Shown here: in pieces, positions 10,170 through 20,325 of the stretch
Numbering within the stretch: the first letter of the stretch is position 1
Layout: each line of letters begins with the position of its first letter
Position numbers and translations under genes: made by a program
Source: Neocallimastix lanati (nom. inval.)
Taxonomy: Eukaryota; Neocallimastigomycota; Neocallimastigomycetes; Neocallimastigales; Neocallimastigaceae
Assembly: GCA_016946835.1 (NCBI GenBank)
Contig: JACVTC010000128.1
Span: forward strand, 382,501 to 407,500
DNA: 25,000 nt
Direction: 5' to 3'
Notes under the pieces: generated by a model
Told to the model about the DNA's origin: nothing
The model's input: the letters and a program-made list of their open reading frames with translations, nothing else
Databases searched by the model: none

Positions 10170-11373
10170 TTATAAACAATCAACATTTTATAATTATGGT
10201 GATAAATATCAACATACTCAATAAAATAAATAAATACATATATTATAATTAAGTTTTTTGTAATCTACCTTTTTTAGTAAGATTTAATAGATTATTATTA
10301 CTATTTTTAATAATATCAATATTATTATTTTTTTCAAATAGAGAGTTCCTAAATTTATAAAGATTATTTATATTTTCTGGTTTTTTTTTATCCGATTCTT
10401 CATTAATAATATTATTCATATATGTATTATATAAAATGAAACCAAAAATTATTTAAAAAATAATAGAAATTGAATATATAGTCATATTATATATATATTT
10501 TTTTTAAAAAAAAAAAAAAAAAATTATAAATTGATAAAAATAGGAAATGAATATATATAAAAATTAAAATTTTTTTATTGATAGTTATTGAACTTACCAT
10601 TTATATGATCAGTTTTAGAGGTATTATTATTACTATTATTATTACTATTATTGTTATTACTATTAGTATTATCATTGACTTCATTATTATTAGTGTTATT
10701 AGTGGATAAATTAGTTTTGGAATTATTTGTCACACTACTATTACTTCTATTAAGATTTGTATTACTATTACTATTAACTAAGGTTGAAGAATTAGAGTGA
10801 TAGCTTAATAGATCAGAATATAGCTCATTTTTACTTTCATTGGTTTTTATTGGAGGTTTATAAATATCTTTATTATAGATATTATTGATGTACTCCGTTC
10901 CATTTTTATTATTCATAAAACCTTTATTACTTATAGTATAAGATGATGAACTTTTCATTAAAGGTTTTCCATCGATTTGGAAACTATTATTGGATGATAA
11001 TGGATTTTTTCTTGTTAAACCACTTGAAGATAATGCTTTTTTTTTTTTTTTTTTTTTTTTTTTTGGAAGTAATAATAATTATTATAATAATAATAATATA
11101 TTATGATGATAATGATGATATTGTTATTTATTATATATTACATATTATATTAATTTTGTTAAAACTAATTTTACTTATATATATATGTATATATATTAAT
11201 GATTCACCTGAATTTATCCTAGAACCTAAACTTGAACCAATTCTTTTATTTATATCAAAATTACTATCATTGTTATTATTATATTTTGAATCCGTTGATT
11301 TAAAAAGAGATTTACAAATCATACCACTATTTAGATCCTTTTTTATCGCCTTAGAATTATTACTTGAAAGCAT
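6276..11373 (-). CDS. SANBR: SANBR (KIAA1841)-like BTB protein, 14 exons
   Basis: Exons, minus strand: 11373-11208, 11035-10598, 10397-10269, 10005-9931, 9709-9521, 9275-9165, 8880-8838, 8681-8616, 8298-8038, 7678-7556, 7401-7347, 7135-6938, 6662-6506, 6325-6276. All 13 introns are GT-AG, all phases agree, and the total is 2061 nt (686 aa plus stop). Residues 1-244 are Asn/Ser-rich and disordered. Residues about 257-365 match the SANBR BTB domain (IIHVYDEN, KKDFSC, SEMKYFESF, DVHCDIEVFEWLISYL, VISILISSNFLRME), followed by TCINNELLTK and DKKDK. Then come conserved Cys segments: CQYC (430-433), DFHGNIV, YWHIWNSF, CRNC (503-506), CLYH (518-521), SCCN (536-539) and GCQYKAH; Cys/His pairing suggests zinc binding. 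In animals SANBR is a BTB-dimerising regulator of class-switch recombination, so its role in a microbe is unknown. I see no N-terminal SANT domain. Exon 13 could instead start at 6629 (in-frame AG). The last exon rests on phase only. Confidence 0.8.
9814..9855. repeat. (ATT)n microsatellite in intron 4 of the SANBR-like gene
   Basis: Trinucleotide array. Similar arrays sit in neighbouring introns (about 9333-9367 and 10137-10167). Confidence 0.85.
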
Positions 11374-11716
11374 TGAAAAAAAAAAAAAAAGTATTTCCTT
11401 TCTTTTTAAAATAAATTAATATTATTATAGTTATATATATTCTTTTTTTTATTTATTTAATTATTAATTACGAAAGATTTTTTTTTATATTAATAGATAT
11501 CTTTTATATAATATATATGTTTTTTATATTAACTATATTTTTTATGTATTATAAATATTTTTTATATTACAGATAATTTTTTTTAATAATAACTGATGAT
11601 ATTTTTTATTGTTTCAAAATTAAAAAAAAAAAAAAAAAAAAAAAGTAAACTTAGTATAAAATTTTGTTTATAATTTAAAAATTTAAATATTTATAAAAAA
11701 TATAAATATATACATA

Positions 11717-11748
<32 letters not shown>

Positions 11749-12251
11749 TTTATCGACTACATAAATAAAAAATAATAATAATAATAATAATAATTTAATA
11801 TAAATATCTCCAAATTCAAATTTTAAAAACTTTAATATTAATATCTTCATTACTAATTAAAAAAAAAATTAAAAATTAAAAATTAAAAATTGAAAAATGT
11901 AAAAATTTAATAAAATAAAAATAAAAATAAAAACATCAGAAATGTTTTATTTTTTTTTTTTTTTAAAGAAAAAATAAAAAATTTAGTAATAAGCAGTTTT
12001 TCATTTGTATAAATAATAAAAAATAAAAAGATAAAAATAAACTTAATTTTATTATTATTATTATTATTATTAAATTTATTTAATTCCTCTTATTAATATT
12101 TTAATATATAACTAACATTTATATAAATCATACTCTATGTAATCATCACACTTTAATGTAAAAGTCATATTTGAACTATACTTTACATAAATTATGATAT
12201 AATAAATGATGTAATCATATATATATATATATTTACTATATACTAAACTAC

Positions 12252-12285
<34 letters not shown>

Positions 12286-12305
12286 TCATGGTGTCAGAAT
12301 TATAC

Positions 12306-12337
<32 letters not shown>

Positions 12338-13220
12338 TTAAATTTATAATATCATAATTTTATAGTTTATATAAAAGGTATAATAAACTCATAATATCAT
12401 AATATCATAATTATATAGCTTTTAAAAAAATTAAAGAAATTTATAGTATTATAATTATACAGTTAATAAAATTAAAAAATTCAAGATAAAATAATTATAA
12501 AGCTTAAAAAACATTTAAATAAACTCATAGTACCATAGAATTTATAGAAAAAAAACAGGTATTTTTCTCTAATACATCTATTTATATATATTATAAATAT
12601 AAATATATACACTTTAATTAAGATATATAAAAAAATAATTAATAATAAAATAAAATAAAATTTAAATTTAATAAGAATGTCTATTATTGGTTTACATTTT
12701 TTTAATGATATAATTATATGTAAATCGAACATAAATATAAATTTTTTTTTTTTATTATCATATAGTTAAGAAAAAAAAAAAAAGTTTTTTCTCTATATCT
12801 TGTATTTAGTTATTAAAAAAAAAAAAAAGTGATTAATAAATAATCAATAATAAAATAAAAAAATTTTTAATTTTTTTCAATTAAATTAATATTAAAAAAG
12901 AAACACCTTTATAAAAGTAATTAAATTTAAATATAGTTGAATTTTACATATATATAAAAGAGACTCTAAAATTAAAATCATAATTATAAACTAGTAATTA
13001 AAATTATTTAACATAATTATGCTAAATAACGATATAATTATTAATTCTTTTTTTTTTTTTTATTTTTTTTTTTTATTTTCAATTCTTTTTTAAATATTTT
13101 AATTATAAAATAAATATCATGGTTGATAAATATATAGATATGATGTTTAGTTGTATAATCTTTAATATTAATTATAAAAATATTTCATTATATATATATA
13201 TATATATTTTTTTTGACTTT
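11374..13220. other. Intergenic, no gene recognised
   Basis: 5' flank of the minus-strand SANBR-like gene, then simple sequence: poly-A/T tracts, TTA arrays and a diverged tandem array at about 12277-12548. The open frames here are low-complexity only. No promoter element can be defended. Confidence 0.7.
12277..12548. repeat. Degenerate ~30-bp repeat, five copies separated by A-rich spacers
   Basis: Copies at about 12277-12310, 12338-12370, 12380-12421, 12436-12465 and 12517-12548 share the pattern AATAAACTCATAGTATCATA followed by ATTATATAGTTT, each with substitutions. The first two are followed or preceded by 20-27 base A tracts. Visible only by eye alignment, so the exact borders are approximate. 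Confidence 0.5.
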
Positions 13221-13227
13221 TATATAT

Positions 13228-13245
13228 ACACCTTTTGGGAGGTGT
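13228..13245. other. Short perfect hairpin ACACCT/AGGTGT
   Basis: Six-bp stem with loop TTTGGG in an AT-rich desert. It is followed by CGCAAAATGTGGC, which recurs inverted at about 13744-13755. It may mark the end of a small inverted-repeat element. Confidence 0.5.
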
Positions 13246-13380
13246 GCTTTTCGCAAAATGTGGCTTAAAATATTTTTAAAAAATAAACATATAAATAAAT
13301 AACTACTTAATATTTGAAATATTTATATTTATTTTGAATAAAAAATTAGTTTATTCAATTTTTTTAATTAGAAAAAATAA

Positions 13381-13611
13381 AATATTTATTTATTTATTTA
13401 TTATTTATTATTTATTATTTATTATTTATTATTTATTATTTATTATTTATTATTTATTATTTATTATTTATTATTTATTATTTATTATTTATTATTTATT
13501 ATTTATTATTTATTATTTATTATTTATTATTTATTATTTATTATTTATTATTTATTATTTATTATTTATTATTTATTATTTATTTATTATTTATTATTTA
13601 TTTATTTAAAA
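13381..13611. repeat. TTATTTA heptamer microsatellite
   Basis: About 30 tandem copies of a seven-base A/T unit. Seven is not a multiple of three but the unit lacks a stop in any one frame, so it reads as a spurious hydrophobic ORF on the plus strand. Confidence 0.95.
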
Positions 13612-13716
13612 CTATTTTATAATAAAATATTTTGAAATTACTTATTTCAAAAATGATTTTTATTATTTATTTAATTATTTATTTAATTATTTATTCATTT
13701 GTTAAAAAAATTAAAT

Positions 13717-14310
13717 AATGTGGCAATTAATTAAAAAATTTAGGCCACATTGCAAAATGCATAATTGTGAAGTGATACACATTCACACCTTTTTTATTTA
13801 CAATATCATATATATATATTTATATATAAATACAACCTATCGTCATTTAATATTCAATACGTAAGGATCACTCAAGTATATTTTTGTATTTCACATCCAC
13901 AAGTTCTTGTAATTAACCACACAAATTCTGTGTCTATCTTTGTTTCTTAATCTCTAAGCAAGGGTAGTACTGAATGAAATCCCTTGACATTCGTTTCCGT
14001 TGAAATGTGGCTTGGATCAAGTCAAGGAATTATGAGTTTTTGCTTTTCATAAAGATTGACGAAACAGATACAATTAAGTTCCGATCAATTAATTAAATTT
14101 ATTAATGTATTATAATATTATTTGCTCATCCTAAGTACCACAGAACCTTAACACATGGCCTGAGTATTGTCCGAGATAATATGTAAATCATACTTACCAT
14201 GAAGAGCAAACTTCCAACTTCATTTATAGGGAAAACCCAGTGTAGGGTGAAAATATCCCATATTAAGTAAGGAAGCATACAAAGTACTACCAGGATAAAA
14301 TCTGAAAAAA
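13717..14310. other. GC-elevated island of unknown nature with several hairpins
   Basis: About 580 bp of complex sequence surrounded by simple A/T DNA. Hairpins, plus-strand coordinates: AATGTGGC (13717-13724) with GCCACATT (13744-13751); ACAAG/CTTGT (13899-13910); ACACA/TGTGT (13919-13933); CCTTGAC (13982-13988) with GTCAAGG (14021-14027); GGG/CCC around AAAA near 14229-14238. Open stretches of about 31 codons occur on both strands near 13980-14096, so coding potential does not pick a strand; an in-frame TGA (14001-14003) interrupts the plus-strand frame. ATACTTACC at 14189-14198 resembles the 5' end of U1 snRNA, but no U1-70K loop or convincing Sm site follows. It could be a structured ncRNA, a decayed gene or a mobile-element remnant. 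Confidence 0.5.
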
Positions 14311-14536
14311 CTTTTATATATGTATTTTAAATTAATTAATATTTCATTTCTTTTAAAATAATAACATAATAATAAAAAAAAGATAACCTATTCTAAAATC
14401 ATCTTATTTTATTATATATAATTAATTAATTATTTATTATACATATTATTAATTTATTTATTTATTAATAAATTATTTTCATATTAATAATATAAATAAT
14501 ATTAATAATGTTTATTAATAAAATCATTTTTTATTA

Positions 14537-14569
14537 TTAGAGAATGTAATCTAGATTAGGATATTCTAA
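14537..14569. other. Nested palindrome
   Basis: Central perfect 12-bp palindrome TAATCTAGATTA (14547-14558) flanked by TTAGA...TCTAA arms. Possible cruciform or protein-binding dyad; function unknown. Confidence 0.5.
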
Positions 14570-15172
14570 CCAATCATTAAATAAAATCAATGAAATTATC
14601 TTATTATAGATTAATAATATATATATTATTCCATTTTTTTTTGTTTTATTGTTATTTATTATATAAAAAAGATATTATATTACATATAATCATTTTATAA
14701 TATATTTACAGAAATGATAAAAATAATTTTTTATCAAATAAATAAATTAATAAATACATAAATATATAAATAAACAAATAGATAAATAAATAAATAAATA
14801 GATAAATAGATAAATAAGTATAATAAAATAGAGTAAACCCTGAATGGCATAAATTGCTTTTGTCTATTAAATATAAATTATATTGCAGTGTAATGAAAAA
14901 AAAAATAATGAAAACTTATTTGTAAAACAAACCGAAGTTTCATATTAAAACTTTTTCTTTAAATAAATTAATATTTTATAATAATAAATCATTATACTAT
15001 TGTTATCAATAATATAGAGTTAATAGAAAAAAAAAAGTAATAGTAATAAAATAATATTAAACTAGAAAAATAATTAAAATATTCTTATTTTGTTAGTTTT
15101 GACTGTTAGTCAATTTCATTTATATATTAAGTATGTATATACATGTATAAAGAGTTTTTTTTAAGTTATTTC

Positions 15173-15198
15173 TTATAGAAAGAAAATTCTTTCTATAA
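15173..15198. other. Perfect 26-bp palindrome-type hairpin
   Basis: TTATAGAAAGAA and TTCTTTCTATAA flank a two-base AA centre. The mixed composition makes it less trivial than the A/T dyads around it. Confidence 0.6.
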
Positions 15199-17135
15199 AG
15201 CAAGTAGATAAGAACAAATTACCAGGCTTCAAATATATATTTAAAAAGCATAATAATCATATTATTATTAAATTTTTTAATTTTTAATTATTATTCCATA
15301 TTCATATATTTATCTATCTATATATTTTTATTTTTTAGGTTTTATTATTATTATTATTAACTAAAAGAATTGTGATTTCGATAGGATTAATATCCTATAT
15401 GTATATATATTTTTTTCATTTTAATTAATTCAGATAAAGAAATATTGTTAATGAATAATACTTCTTTATATCATTCTAATTAAATATTTATTTTTATTAA
15501 TAAAATTTTATTTCTATTTCTGTTCATTAAAAAAAATATATATAAAAATAAAAAATTAAAAAAATATTCAAAAAAAAAATTTTTTTTTTTTAAATTAAAC
15601 TTTAATTCTTTTTTAATAAAAATACTTTAACATAAAAAATTGATAACTTTTTTTTATTATTTAAATAATATAAAAAGAAAGATGTAATTAAATTTTTTAT
15701 TAAATGTAACAATATAATAATAATAATAAAAATAAAATAATGAATATAATTAAAGCATTTTTTTATATATTTATTTTTATAAAATTATAATTATATAATA
15801 TATAATGGAATAGATGCAAAAAAAAAATTTTTTTTTATTTTATTTTAAAATTATTACGTAATAACTATATTAGCTATATAAGAGACTCCATATTTTCTAA
15901 TTAGAGTCTAATTTCAATAAAAATAATTAGAATAAAACATATCTTTATAAAATATAAAATAAAATAAAATAAAAAAGAAAAAAAAGTAAAATTTAAAATT
16001 ATAAAAAAAAAATTAACGAAAAGTTTAAAGAGAGTTATTATTAATCATTAGGAATTGTTAATTATAAACCAATAGTTATTTATTTATTAATAGTATTTAT
16101 TACTAAATACATCCATTCCAAAAGGTATATCTATCTATTTTTTATTTTTATATTTTATTTTATTTTCTTTTCTATTTATTATTTATTTATAAGAAAGATA
16201 AAAAATAGAAATTTATTTAATATAAATATTTTATAATTGTTAACATTATTAGGTTGATAAAAGCATTATATCATATTTTAATTATTATAATAAAAAATAA
16301 CCAAAATAAAAAAGGATAAAAATAATAAATAAAGAAAAAAATAATAAATATGGAAAAAGTTTAAAAAATAAATTCATAATCATAATCATAATAAATAATA
16401 ATTAATAATTAAAATTATTATTTATTTAAAAAAAAAGTAATCTAATGATCCTGATCTTTTTATTATTATTATTATTATTTTTATTATTATAATTTTTATA
16501 ATTTTTAATTATCCTCTTTTTTTTTTTTTAAAATTTTTTTTTTTTTTAAAAATTTTATTATTATTAATATATAGAAATGAATTATTTTATATTATATTAA
16601 ATGAATTAGTTATTTAAAATTGACATGATAAAGTAACACTATATAATATAAATTTATAGTTTTATTATTATATAGATCTATATATATATATATTTTTTTT
16701 TTCTTTTAAAAAAATTTAAGATATACAAATAATAAAAAGAAGAAAAAACATTTTCTTAATAAATTAAATATGGTTCTAGTATTGTATAAAGTTATTTAAT
16801 ATTTATTTTATTTTATTTTAAGTAGTTATTCCACCAATTCAACAACTTTTATATATATATTTTATTATCTATTAAGAAAAAAAAAGTTTGACTTTAATTT
16901 ATAAATAATAGATAATGATGAAAAATTATTTATATTTATTTAAATTTATATTATCATATATTATCTACTATATATTAATAATATATTAATATATAATAAT
17001 ATATATTAATATATAAAAATAGGAAAAAAAATTTTATTTTAATATTTTTATTATATATTTTTATTTGGTTCGATCTTACACATTTCATTCTACATTGCCA
17101 TATAGTACTCCTTTTATTTCCTTAATTACTAATAC

Positions 17136-17200
<65 letters not shown>

Positions 17201-18025
17201 TTGAACTTATCTTAATTAACTATTATAATAATTAATAATATTTTTGTCCTTTATTACTGTTTTGTAAATATTATTAATAAAAAAATTTTTACTAATAATT
17301 ATAATTAATTTTTCATCTATAAAAAGAATTATTTTACATTTTATTAATTTTTTAGATATTATATTTCTATGGAAAAAAATCTCTATTAGTATTATTATAA
17401 ATATATTTTTTTAATAATTATTACTGTATTATTATTATTATCTATTATTTATATTATTTATTATTATTATTATTTTTTATTATTATTAATTATTATTATA
17501 TATGAGTATCAAAAATAAATAACTTTTAATTCAAGATTAATATTTATTTTAAAAATCTATATATCTTTATTTTAACATTTAATTTTTTAATTTTTTATTT
17601 TCAGGTTTTTTCGTTTTGAAAATTTTATAAGATGATAAAAGTTGATAGATTTTATTAATATATATTAATTTATATTAATTTTAGATTGTTATATATTTAA
17701 TTGATTATTTTAATTTAATATACGTTTTCATCTAAGAATTTTACATTTTCTAATTTGATTTTAATATGATTGGTTCAAATGATAATATCTTAAAATATAT
17801 TGGCTATTCAAATTTTAATTTTCTAATATGTATAAAAATGAAATTTCCACCTTACTCTTAACTCTTTACACAATCTATAATTATAAAAAATTTTTATTTA
17901 TATTAAATTTAAATTTTTTTTAATTAATTATTAAAATAATATCTTATTATATTTAATATTATTAATTAAAAAAATCAAATATAATTTTTTTTATATTATA
18001 TTAATTTCAAAAGAAATATTATAAA

Positions 18026-20325
18026 ATGGTTAACGATCTTTCTTTAATTAAGAATAAGAAGGCTCTTGCTTGGATTAAGGAACAAATTGCCTTATGTACC
18101 CCAGACAATGTCCACGTTATGGACGGTTCTATTGAAGAAATTAGAGAACTTAACGAATTACTTGTTAAGAAGGGTACTTTCATTAGACTTAATCCAGAAA
18201 AGCGTCCAAATTGTTTCTATACCCGTACCAACCCAGGTAAAAATTAGATTAAAGAACCAAAGAAAAAAAAATAGAATTGCAGTATAAAAATAAAGTTGAA
18301 AAAGGAAAGAAAAAAAGCAAATATTAAAATAAACAATATAGAAAAAAAAAGCAATAACGGTCGTAAAGATGGAAAAATAAATTATGAAAATAATATAATT
18401 AAAATAGTATTCAATAAATAAGTAAATAAATAAAAAAAAAAAGAAAAAAAAAAAAAGGAAAAATTTAATAACAAATAATATATAATATTAAATTATAATT
18501 TTTTATTTTTATTATTTAAAAAATAAATAATTTAAAAAAGAAAGTAATAAAATATGAAATAGTATGTATATATGAATATGTTACAAATTGTGGAAATTAT
18601 TTTTTTAAATTCCTTTTTCCTTATAAAAATAGGAATAGAATAAATTTAAAAAAAAAGGAAATAAATGTACTAAATAATATTAATAAATTTAATAAAATAG
18701 GTGATACTGCTCGTGTTGAAGCTGCTACTTTCATTTGTTCAAAGAAGCAAGAAGATGCTGGACCAACCAATAACTGGATGGAACCAACTCAAATGAAGAA
18801 GAAGCTTCATGCTTTAATGAAGGGTTGTATGAAGGGAAGAACCATGTATGTTATTCCATTCTCTATGGGTCCAACTGGTGGTAAGATTTCCCGTATTGGT
18901 ATTGAAATTACTGATTCTGGTTTCGTTGCTGCTAACATGAGAATTATGACCAGAGTTGGTACTGAAGTCTTAAAGGTTTTAGGTACTGATGGTGAATTCG
19001 TCCCAGCTTTCCACTCTGTCATTTCTCCACTCGAACCAGGTCAAAAGGATATTCCATGGCCATGTGATCTTAAGAACAGATACATTGTTCAATTCCCAGA
19101 AACCCGTGAAATTATTTCTGTTGGTTCTGGTTACGGTGGTAACTCTCTTCTTGGTAAGAAGTGTTTCGCTCTTCGTATTGCCACTGTCTTATCTCGTGAT
19201 GAAGGTAGATCTCTTGCCGAACACATGCTTGTTCTTGGTATCACTAGTCCAGAAGGTAAGAAGCACTACATTACTGCTGCTTTCCCATCTGCTTGTGGTA
19301 AGACCAACCTTGCTATGATGAACTGTTCTCTTCCAGGTTGGAAGGTCACTGTTGTTGGTGATGATATTGCTTGGATGAAATTAAACAAGGATGGTAGATT
19401 ATATGCTATTAACCCAGAATCTGGTTTCTTCGGTGTTGCCCCAGGTACTTCTGAAGAATCTAATCCAAATGCCTTACGTACTTGTGAAAAGGATGCTATC
19501 TTCACTAACGTTGCTCTTACTACTGATGGTGATGTTTGGTGGAAGGGTCTTACTGACCAACCACCAGCTAACGCTATTACCTGGAAGGGTAAGAAGTGGA
19601 CCAGAGGTGTTGATGATCCAAAGGAACTTTGCCATCCAAACTCTCGTTTCACTGCTGATATCAGTAATTGTCCAGTTGTTGATCCAGCTTACCATAACGC
19701 TCCAGATGGTGTCCCAGTTGATGCTATTATCTTCGGTGGTCGTCGTGAATCCGTTGTTCCATTAGTCTTCCAATCTCGTGACTGGAACCATGGTGTTCTT
19801 CTTGGTTCTTCTGTTGCTTCTGAAAGAACTGCTGCTGCTGAAGGTAAGATGGGTGAACTTCGTTTTGATCCATTCGCTATGTTACCATTCTGTGGTTACA
19901 ACATGGCTGATTACTTTGCTCACTGGCTTAGCTTCCCAGGTAAGACTGACCCAGCTAAATTACCAAAGATTTTCCATGTTAACTGGTTCAGAAAGGAAAA
20001 CGGTAAATTCTTATGGCCAGGTTATGGTGACAACAGTCGTGTCTTAAAGTGGATCTGTGAAAGATGTGATGGTGTTGTTGGTGCCGTTGAAACTCCAATT
20101 GGTTACCTTCCAGCTGCTCAAGATCTTGATTTATCTGGTTTAGATATTGACTTAGAAACCATTAAGAAGTTATTATACGTTGACTGCAAGGCCTACTTAG
20201 CTGAAGTTGAAAAGATCAGAAAGTACCACAGTATGTTCGGTAGCAAGTATCCAAAGGCTTTAACTATTGAATTAGATAACTTAGAAAAGAGATTAAAGCA
20301 ACAAATTAACAAGTCCAAGCTCTAA
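18026..20325 (+). CDS. PCK: Phosphoenolpyruvate carboxykinase, GTP-type
   Basis: Catalyses oxaloacetate + GTP to PEP + GDP + CO2, reversibly; in anaerobic fungi the carboxylating direction in the cytosol is thought to feed malate to hydrogenosomes. Exon 1 is 18026-18236 and exon 2 is 18701-20325; the 464-bp phase-1 intron splits a Gly codon and joins TNPG to [10 protein letters not shown], a conserved family segment. TACTAA at 18668-18673 is a likely branch point. The product is 611 aa, normal for the family. Seen: [12 protein letters not shown], whose second Lys (224) matches the metal-binding Lys; H245 in LAEHM; P-loop [13 protein letters not shown] (265-277) with the reactive Cys269; VGDDIAW with metal-ligand D292; and FGGRR (415-419) in the nucleotide site. 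No N-terminal targeting peptide is seen. Oddity: the last three residues are SKL, a peroxisomal PTS1-type end. Codons are overwhelmingly TTC, AAC, AAG, GGT and CCA, unlike the other genes here, suggesting very high expression. Confidence 0.97.

Larger units (their letters stand above)
14311..18025. other. Intergenic desert and presumed PEPCK promoter region
   Basis: No gene recognised. Mostly A/T simple sequence with small dyads: a nested palindrome at 14537-14569 with TAATCTAGATTA at its centre, a perfect 26-bp palindrome at 15173-15198, ATAGGAT/ATCCTAT near 15380-15397, and AGACTC/GAGTCT at 15883-15909. A slightly less A/T-rich patch at 14830-14950 has no coding pattern. The last few hundred bases must carry the PEPCK promoter and leader; no element stands out beyond a C-containing stretch near 17848-17876. 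Confidence 0.6.

Noticed and set aside
10943-11419. 158-codon plus-strand ORF
   Set aside because: It is the shadow of exons 1-2 and intron 1 of the minus-strand SANBR-like gene, rich in poly-Phe and poly-Ile from homopolymers.
13334-13609. 91-codon hydrophobic ORF
   Set aside because: It is translation of the TTATTTA microsatellite.
13974-14096. Plus-strand pseudogene in the GC-elevated island
   Set aside because: The frame (NVAWIKSRNYEFLLFIKIDE and on) looks coding, but a similar-length open frame exists on the opposite strand at the same place, so it is not significant.
14142-14223. Minus-strand mini-gene MKLEVCSS spliced to WPCVKVLWYLG
   Set aside because: The intron would be only 38 bp, the product 19 residues, and nothing supports transcription.
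14189-14310. U1 snRNA gene
   Set aside because: The first nine bases match the U1 5' end, but the expected U1-70K loop sequence, U1A loop and a clear Sm site do not follow, and the same bases form a normal 5' splice site on the minus strand.
17066-17080. tRNA T-loop (GGTTCGATC)
   Set aside because: No acceptor stem, anticodon arm or D arm can be found around it.
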